Of a stretch of DNA of 12,437 nt, positions 7,398 to 12,437 are shown piece after piece. The position numbers and the translations under genes are program-made. The notes under the pieces were generated by a model that was not told the DNA's origin, made no database searches, and saw only the letters and a list, made by a program, of their open reading frames with translations. How positions within the stretch are numbered: position 1 is the first letter of the stretch; each line of letters opens with the position of its first letter. This DNA comes from Holosporales bacterium (lineage in GTDB: Bacteria > Pseudomonadota > Alphaproteobacteria > RUG11792), in contig JAITIT010000006.1 of NCBI GenBank assembly GCA_031279295.1, forward strand, positions 1-12,437, given 5' to 3'.

Positions 7398-8759
7398 CTA
7401 AGTCTGCGACATGATAGACCTGATCATATCTTTCCACTCGCAGGAGAAACGGTCAGTTTGGTCGCTTGGAGGAACTATAGATGTCTCATCGACAGAGTAT
7501 GCTAATGGTAGAATTCCTCTACGTTTCCCAACACACCTACTGATAGACTTCTCAACAAATTCATATATCTCCTGGACTGATGTTACCACCAAGCACGCGT
7601 GTTCCACATATGGATATATATCCACAAAATTTTCAAAATATTTCCCAGTGGCAACATCACACCCAAACTGTAGTGGCTCAAGAAAATTATGCCCGCCTAC
7701 TCCTGGAATAAGGCTACCACAAACAAGGACAGTGCTAATTGATTCGAAGAATGCTCCGAGGTATCCAACTCTATCCACGATGTAAATATCTTCCACCATG
7801 TGCATTGGGCAGCGTAAGGCAGATGAATGTAGAATGCATGTAAGCCCATTATTGTGGCATAGCTTAATCACCTCGCTAACCCTAGATGGGTGACGCACGG
7901 CAATGACAGTAATTACGTCTAGTATCTCTTTGAGTCGCTTATGGACATTAAGAATTATCGCCTCTTCTCCAGCGTGGGTACTAACCGCAATCCATGCTTT
8001 GCGTATTCCAACAGCCTGTTTTATAGCTGTTACAGCCTCTCTGCTAACAGGTAGCTTATCGGCAATCATTTTGAGGCTTGGCATCATGAATACATTGTTT
8101 GCCCCTAGATTCTCGATATGGGTAAGCATAGCAGGCGAAGATACATAGACTGCTTTGAATGTGCAAAATGGCATAAGATTCAGTAGCCTTTTAGCCATAT
8201 AGAACTTCCTGAGAGATCCCTTGGAACACCTGGCATTCAGGAGATATGTAGGTATATCACACTCACGTAGGTGGCACAGTATGTTTGGCCACAATTCAGA
8301 TTCCACAAAGAACGCCACGCTTGGTTTCCAGAAGTGGACAAAGCGCCTTACCCACGGTAGTACATCGAATGGGGCAAATTGGTGGATGACTGAGCCACCA
8401 AGGCGTTCCTCCACAATCTTCGCAGAGGTCAGAGTTGTAGTGGTAAGAAGGATATTTATGTTACTATCTACATCATGAAGCTTCGATATGAATGGAATCA
8501 CTGATAACGATTCCCCGACACTTACGGCGTGGATCCAAACTAATTTACCTGGTGGTCTCTCTACGGATGCGTACCCGAACCGCTCAGACCGCCGTGCCTT
8601 ACTCTCCAGTCCTCTCAAAACTCTGATACGCGTGCATATAACAGCAATTGGCCAACTAACGATCCCGATGATATTAAAGATAATTTTTGGGTGGACACGA
8701 GTACACAGCAACACGGCTAGCACTATCAGAATAACGGCTAGTATACCGATGCCACCCAT
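7398..8759 (-). CDS. kdtA: 3-deoxy-D-manno-octulosonic acid (Kdo) transferase
   Basis: This enzyme (WaaA/KdtA) transfers Kdo from CMP-Kdo to the lipid A precursor, starting the LPS inner core at the cytoplasmic face of the inner membrane. It has 453 aa, slightly above E. coli (425). An N-terminal anchor lies at about 4-19, with a second hydrophobic stretch at about 27-43. Next come RSERFG with E59, VWIHAVSVGES (74-84) and FFVESELWPN (150-159, E153); the two glutamates fit the conserved active-site positions. The C-terminal GT-B domain has AVSTHAGEEAIIL (258-270) and GSLIPGVGGHNFLEP (348-362), the CMP-Kdo-binding signature. The ATG lies 10 nt after the tilS stop, behind GGGTGGG, so the two genes are probably co-transcribed and coupled. 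Mono- versus bifunctionality cannot be read from sequence. Confidence 0.92.
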   Translation of the reverse strand: MGGIGILAVILIVLAVLLCTRVHPKIIFNIIGIVSWPIAVICTRIRVLRGLESKARRSERFGYASVERPPGKLVWIHAVSVGESLSVIPFISKLHDVDSNINILLTTTTLTSAKIVEERLGGSVIHQFAPFDVLPWVRRFVHFWKPSVAFFVESELWPNILCHLRECDIPTYLLNARCSKGSLRKFYMAKRLLNLMPFCTFKAVYVSSPAMLTHIENLGANNVFMMPSLKMIADKLPVSREAVTAIKQAVGIRKAWIAVSTHAGEEAIILNVHKRLKEILDVITVIAVRHPSRVSEVIKLCHNNGLTCILHSSALRCPMHMVEDIYIVDRVGYLGAFFESISTVLVCGSLIPGVGGHNFLEPLQFGCDVATGKYFENFVDIYPYVEHACLVVTSVQEIYEFVEKSISRCVGKRRGILPLAYSVDETSIVPPSDQTDRFSCEWKDMIRSIMSQT

Positions 8760-8769
8760 AATCCCACCC

Positions 8770-9753
8770 CTATGGTCGATTTTCTACTGATATGGAGATG
8801 CGGCTACTGTTACCACCTTGTTTCCGTAGCACGAGGCCAGATAGATTAGTTGCAACAAACTCCTTCCGACACATGTCATTAATGGTATGCCTCAGGAGGC
8901 CGTACGAAATGATCCTCCTGTCTTTGGGCGATACAGCCTTGATGATCATGTCGAGAACCCGCATTCTCAATTCACAGTGCAACTTCCTGAATGTCTCAAT
9001 AGCGATACACGCACCATCGAAGACATCTGCTAGTGCAGCTTGCGCCATTTGGTTCAAGCAGTCATCTGCAACCTGTAATCTCTCAATAGACTTACCTATG
9101 CTATCCATATCTAAATGGTATCTATCTGCGAAGACCTTGTATGCCCTTCTCCATCTTACCCTTTCAAACTTAGAATCGTGATTTGATGGATCGTTAACGT
9201 AGGAAAGTACTCCGAAGCGATCTCTCAGAGTTTGCTTGATGTCACCAGGAGAGAATTTTAGCAGCGGCCTAAAGAGCTTTATGTCCTTGAATTCAGAGAC
9301 ATTCCTGATGCCGACCAATCCCCTAATTGATGATCCACGTGATAGCCTCATAAAGAACGTTTCCCATTGATCCATAGCATGATGTGCGGTTAGTAGTACA
9401 TCACCGCTAACTGATTTGCAAAGCTTGTATAGTAGGTTATAACGAGCGTGTCTCGCCTTCAGTTCTATGCTTCCACCAATGTCGAATGGATGATCCCACA
9501 CCAAAACCTCATACTCGATTCCCATCTTCTTTAGGATATCGATCGTAGGCAGGATTTCAGATGAAGACTCTGGCCTCAGCTTGTGGTCAACTATGCCTGC
9601 AACAACACTGGTGCCGTTTTCTGCTGCATAGCTGCGCGCGAGTAATGTTAAGCACAAGCTATCAGCTCCGCCGGATAGTCCAATCACCCAAGTCTTGCAG
9701 GCACGTATCTCACCGGGAACTACATCTGAAAATGATCGCTCAGAAATTATCAT
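8770..9753 (-). CDS. tilS: tRNA(Ile)-lysidine synthase
   Basis: TilS converts C34 of the CAU-anticodon tRNA-Ile to lysidine using lysine and ATP, so that the tRNA reads AUA, a codon used often in this window. The N-type ATP pyrophosphatase P-loop is GLSGGADSL (25-33). VDHKLRPES (55-63) and TAHHAMDQWETFFMRLSRG (122-140) are family motifs, followed by FRPLL (161-165) and DPSNHDSKFERVRWRR (188-203). At 327 aa it is clearly shorter than E. coli TilS (432) and appears to lack most of the C-terminal tRNA-binding domains, like compact forms in other lineages. The ATG at 9753 has only a weak GTAGGG upstream. It is the first gene of a minus-strand pair with kdtA. Confidence 0.92.
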   Translation of the reverse strand: MIISERSFSDVVPGEIRACKTWVIGLSGGADSLCLTLLARSYAAENGTSVVAGIVDHKLRPESSSEILPTIDILKKMGIEYEVLVWDHPFDIGGSIELKARHARYNLLYKLCKSVSGDVLLTAHHAMDQWETFFMRLSRGSSIRGLVGIRNVSEFKDIKLFRPLLKFSPGDIKQTLRDRFGVLSYVNDPSNHDSKFERVRWRRAYKVFADRYHLDMDSIGKSIERLQVADDCLNQMAQAALADVFDGACIAIETFRKLHCELRMRVLDMIIKAVSPKDRRIISYGLLRHTINDMCRKEFVATNLSGLVLRKQGGNSSRISISVENRP

Positions 9754-9783
9754 ATAGCCCTACCACAAACGAACTCGTGACTG

Positions 9784-9812
9784 ACGATAACCCAGGTAAT
9801 TCAAGTTGTCAA
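9784..9812 (-). promoter_or_regulatory. Sigma70-type promoter of tilS-kdtA
   Basis: On the minus strand a consensus TTGACA (9812-9807) is followed by a 17-nt spacer and TATCGT (9789-9784), four of six matches to the -10 consensus. The start would be near 9777, about 24 nt before the tilS ATG. Confidence 0.6.
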
Positions 9813-10018
9813 TTCTACCGTCTAGGTGTGTAATCATTAAAGTGGGTGTAGAAGTTGTATGCGTATGCCAAAAATCTGCCATTGCGAGTTTTGCTTATCA
9901 ACGCATCACCACCATAATTTCTCATGGCAGTTTTTTGATACATGATAGCTGTGATAGAGATTTAGGTGGAAAAATTTGTTTACTCCAGTAGGCTATATAC
10001 GTGTAAGCAGTAAGATTT

Positions 10019-10031
10019 TGATACCGTATCA
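10019..10031. repeat. 13-bp palindrome just before topA
   Basis: TGATACCGTATCA is a perfect inverted repeat (6-bp arms, one central base), ending 3 nt before the topA start codon. The same arms with centre A occur at 6405-6417 in potB. The position would suit an operator or an initiation-blocking mRNA fold; function is unknown. No clear sigma70 promoter for topA stands out. TTGTTT (9976) and TATATA (9994) are only 12 nt apart. Confidence 0.45.
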
Positions 10032-10034
10032 CTC

Positions 10035-12362
10035 GTGATGAAGGGAGTAGTAATAGTAGAATCTCCAGCGAAAGCTAAGGCGATTGGGTTGTACCTCGGG
10101 AAGTCGTATAAGGTCATTGCTAGCTATGGGCATGTGAGAGATCTCATAGCAAAGGATGGCGCAGTTGATGTAGAGGGCGGGTACAAAATGCAATGGGCAT
10201 TCAACGAGCGCGGCAAGAGACAGATTAATGAAATCGCGGCAGCTCTGAAGCTTTCAGACACGTTGTACCTCGCAACAGACCCTGACAGAGAGGGGGAGGC
10301 GATATCGTGGCACATCCTAGAGGCACTCAGAGAAAAAAAGCAGCTCGCCAGCAAAAATATTAAGCGTGTTGTATTTCATGAGATCACGAAGACAGCCGTT
10401 AAAAACGCCTTTGAGACTCCAAAGGATCTGGACCAGAGTCTCGTAGATGCCTACCTAACGCGCAGAGCTCTCGATTACCTCGTTGGATTTTCCATCTCGC
10501 CAGTGCTATGGCGCAAGATGCCAGGAGCGAAATCCGCCGGGAGGGTACAGTCAGTTGCTCTGAGGTTAGTTGTCGAGAGGGAACTTGAGATCCAGAAATT
10601 TGATTCGGAAGAGTACTGGAGCATCCATGCGGATTTCGATTCTCCGAATGGAGTTGTTCCATCGACACTCGCAGTCCACGATGGTAAGAAGATCGATAAA
10701 ATGGACATCAAGAATGCCGAGGCGGCGGCGGCTATTAAGGCCGAGCTCTCTGCTAGGCAATACTCTGTCAGTGCAGTCGAGAAGAAGACTGTACGACGTA
10801 ACCCATACGCTCCCTTTACAACATCCACGCTTCAGCAGGATGCTGTGAGGAAGCTCGGGTTTAGCGCTAAGAGGACCATGCAGATAGCTCAGAAGCTATA
10901 TGAGGGAATTTCTATTGATGGCGCCATACACGGTCTCATAACATACATGAGGACCGACAGCACAGCCCTATCAACAGATGCTGTATCTGAAGCTAGAGCA
11001 TTCATCAAGGCAACATATGGAGATAAGTATCTTCCAGATTCTCCGAAAGTGTACAAGACGAAAACGAAGAACGCTCAGGAAGCGCATGAGGCTATCAGGC
11101 CAACATCATTCGCCAGGGTACCGGATACTCTTAGGTTACTTCTCTCATCAGATGAGCTGGCTCTATATGGGCTTATCTGGAAGAGAGCCATAGCCTCACA
11201 GATGGAGAATGCCCTGATAGACCAGGTATCAGTCGACATAGCATCTGACGACGGGAGATCGATATTTAGAGCAACAGGCTCCTCCGTGGCGTTTGACGGG
11301 TTCCTAAAGTTGTATGTCGAGTCAGTAGATGATGATTCAGAAATCCAGGATACGAAGCACAGGAAGCTCCCTGTGGTTAACGATGGAGATAGGATGCTAC
11401 CAAACAGGATCACCGACCTCCAACATTTCACCCAACCTCCTCCAAGGTTCAATGAAGCAAGCCTCGTGAAAAAGCTGGAAGAACTCGGAATCGGCCGTCC
11501 ATCAACCTATGCTACCATCATGAACGTACTACAGGAAAGAAAATATGTCACTCTCCAGAAGAGAACATTCGTACCAGATAGCATAGGCTTCCTCGTTATA
11601 TCGTTCCTGCGTAATTTCTTCACGAGGTACGTTGAGTACGGATTCACAGCCGGACTCGAGGAGGAGCTGGATGACATATCAAATGGCAAGTTAGCATGGC
11701 GTGGAGTGCTCGATAAATTCTGGATGGAGTTTATTAAACACATCTCACAAGCTAAGGAGCTTACGATAACAGAGGTGATACAATCGGTCGAGAATGACAT
11801 AAGCGACTACGTGTTCAAAGATGTCGATGAGGAGAGAGCATGCCCGCTGTGTAAGGTCGGAAAGATTAATTTGAAGCTTGGCAGGTTTGGTGCTTTCCTT
11901 GGGTGCTCGAACTACCCTGATTGTAAGTACACTAAGAAGCTTGGTGATAGTAATATCTCACCGGATGATCCGCAGTCTCAAGTCCAAAAATTGAATGTTA
12001 AGATTGGGGCGGATACGAGTCTGGGTAACGACGTGATTTCATTGAAGAGTGGCCCATTCGGGTACTACCTAGAGTGGGCAGCTACCAAGGATGCAACCGG
12101 GAAAAAACCGAAACGAGCTACTGTACCGAAATTTGTAAATGATCCTACTGAGCTTACAATTGATGATGCAATGACTCTCGGACACCTCCCAAAAATCCTC
12201 GGGAAACACCCTAAGACAAAAAAAGAGATTCAGCTTGCAATAGGGAGAGTTGGTCCGTACCTCAAGGTTGATTCCAAATCATTCAAGCTTGAGAAAAGTA
12301 TCCATGCGATCCGGGTTACACTAAAAGAGGCCATCAGCATCATTGATAACCATACGACTTGA
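10035..12362 (+). CDS. topA: DNA topoisomerase I (type IA)
   Basis: TopA relaxes negative supercoils by single-strand passage through a 5'-phosphotyrosine link. The TOPRIM domain opens with VVIVESPAKAKAI (5-17) and carries TDPDREGEAIS (81-91), whose acidic residues bind Mg2+. The active-site tyrosine is Y304 in ITYMRTDST, preceded by NPYAPFTTSTLQQDA (256-270). GIGRPSTYATI (485-495) is also typical. The C-terminus has one four-cysteine zinc finger (C603, C606, C624, C630), then topoisomerase C-terminal repeats (KSGPFGYYLEW, GRVGPYLKV). At 775 aa it is shorter than E. coli TopA (865, three zinc fingers). The start is GTG 10035 or, one codon later, ATG 10038; there is no clear Shine-Dalgarno. 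Fifty bases separate its stop from a tRNA. Confidence 0.96.
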   Translation: MMKGVVIVESPAKAKAIGLYLGKSYKVIASYGHVRDLIAKDGAVDVEGGYKMQWAFNERGKRQINEIAAALKLSDTLYLATDPDREGEAISWHILEALREKKQLASKNIKRVVFHEITKTAVKNAFETPKDLDQSLVDAYLTRRALDYLVGFSISPVLWRKMPGAKSAGRVQSVALRLVVERELEIQKFDSEEYWSIHADFDSPNGVVPSTLAVHDGKKIDKMDIKNAEAAAAIKAELSARQYSVSAVEKKTVRRNPYAPFTTSTLQQDAVRKLGFSAKRTMQIAQKLYEGISIDGAIHGLITYMRTDSTALSTDAVSEARAFIKATYGDKYLPDSPKVYKTKTKNAQEAHEAIRPTSFARVPDTLRLLLSSDELALYGLIWKRAIASQMENALIDQVSVDIASDDGRSIFRATGSSVAFDGFLKLYVESVDDDSEIQDTKHRKLPVVNDGDRMLPNRITDLQHFTQPPPRFNEASLVKKLEELGIGRPSTYATIMNVLQERKYVTLQKRTFVPDSIGFLVISFLRNFFTRYVEYGFTAGLEEELDDISNGKLAWRGVLDKFWMEFIKHISQAKELTITEVIQSVENDISDYVFKDVDEERACPLCKVGKINLKLGRFGAFLGCSNYPDCKYTKKLGDSNISPDDPQSQVQKLNVKIGADTSLGNDVISLKSGPFGYYLEWAATKDATGKKPKRATVPKFVNDPTELTIDDAMTLGHLPKILGKHPKTKKEIQLAIGRVGPYLKVDSKSFKLEKSIHAIRVTLKEAISIIDNHTT

Positions 12363-12387
12363 GCAAAAACCATTGAATGGAAGCATG

Positions 12388-12400
12388 GTCTATAATAGAC
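12388..12400 (+). promoter_or_regulatory. -10 box of the tRNA promoter, inside a palindrome
   Basis: A consensus TATAAT (12391-12396) ends 16 nt before the tRNA, placing transcription start near 12403, normal for a short tRNA leader. It is centred in a perfect 13-bp palindrome, GTCTATAATAGAC. I see no good -35 at 16-18 nt; TTGAAT (12373) is only 12 nt away. Confidence 0.5.
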
Positions 12401-12412
12401 TGGCTTTCGGTA

Positions 12413-12437
12413 GGGCTCATAGCTCAGTTGGTAGAGC
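12413..12437 (+). tRNA. tRNA, 5' part only (cut by window end)
   Basis: GGGCTCA (acceptor 5' strand), TA, then a D-arm GCTC-AGTTGGTA-GAGC form the first 25 bases of a canonical elongator tRNA. The D stem pairs perfectly. The anticodon lies beyond the window, so the isotype cannot be read; a GGG start fits Lys, Val or Ala among others. Confidence 0.9.

Noticed and set aside
9976..9999. TTGTTT and TATATA as a topA promoter
   Set aside because: The spacer is only 12 nt, too short for sigma70; no better pair was found.
12370..12380. CCATTGAATGG as a topA terminator
   Set aside because: Arms are 5 bp with a one-base centre and no T-run follows, so it cannot form a stable terminator hairpin.
1..12437. 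CRISPR array, defence island, toxin-antitoxin or secretion locus
   Set aside because: No repeat-spacer pattern and no matching protein families; all long frames are explained by known transport, LPS, tRNA-modification and topoisomerase genes.

Overview
The window reads as housekeeping and envelope-transport DNA from a reduced, moderate-GC (by eye roughly mid-40s %) Gram-negative genome. The gene set and style suggest a host-associated alphaproteobacterium, Rickettsiales-like: short gene set, polyamine-type ABC genes split from their partners, TilS and TopA both shorter than in E. coli, and heavy use of AGG/AGA and ATA codons. This placement is inference. A Kdo transferase gene (waaA/kdtA) argues for an LPS-making lineage and against classical Anaplasma/Ehrlichia/Wolbachia, which lack LPS.

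Layout. Positions 1-277 hold the decayed C-terminal end of a DDE (rve-type, IS481/IS3-like) transposase. Next comes a two-gene operon on the + strand (278-4929): a periplasmic membrane-fusion protein with an unusual charged C-terminal tail, overlapping by one base an AcrB-type RND drug/proton antiporter with all the proton-relay residues I could locate. A 281-nt spacer ends in a strong extended -10 promoter and a short leader whose hairpin overlaps the ribosome binding site. It drives potA-potB (5211-7294, ATGA overlap), the ATPase and one permease of a spermidine/putrescine-type importer; potC and potD are not here. A hairpin follows potB, and the convergent minus-strand pair tilS-kdtA (9753 down to 7398) is served by a TTGACA-17-TATCGT promoter. 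Past a 281-nt divergent region, topA (10035-12362, +) is followed at once by a -10 box and the 5' half of a tRNA cut by the window end.

The genes cover export (MFP/RND), polyamine uptake (PotAB), LPS inner-core synthesis (KdtA), decoding of AUA codons through lysidine (TilS; AUA is frequent here) and DNA supercoiling (TopA). I see no new multi-gene system such as a defence island or CRISPR array. The points most worth a second look are small: the tail and terminal amphipathic helix of the MFP, the RBS-overlapping hairpin before potA, a 13-bp palindrome found both just before topA and inside potB, and the palindromic -10 in front of the tRNA.
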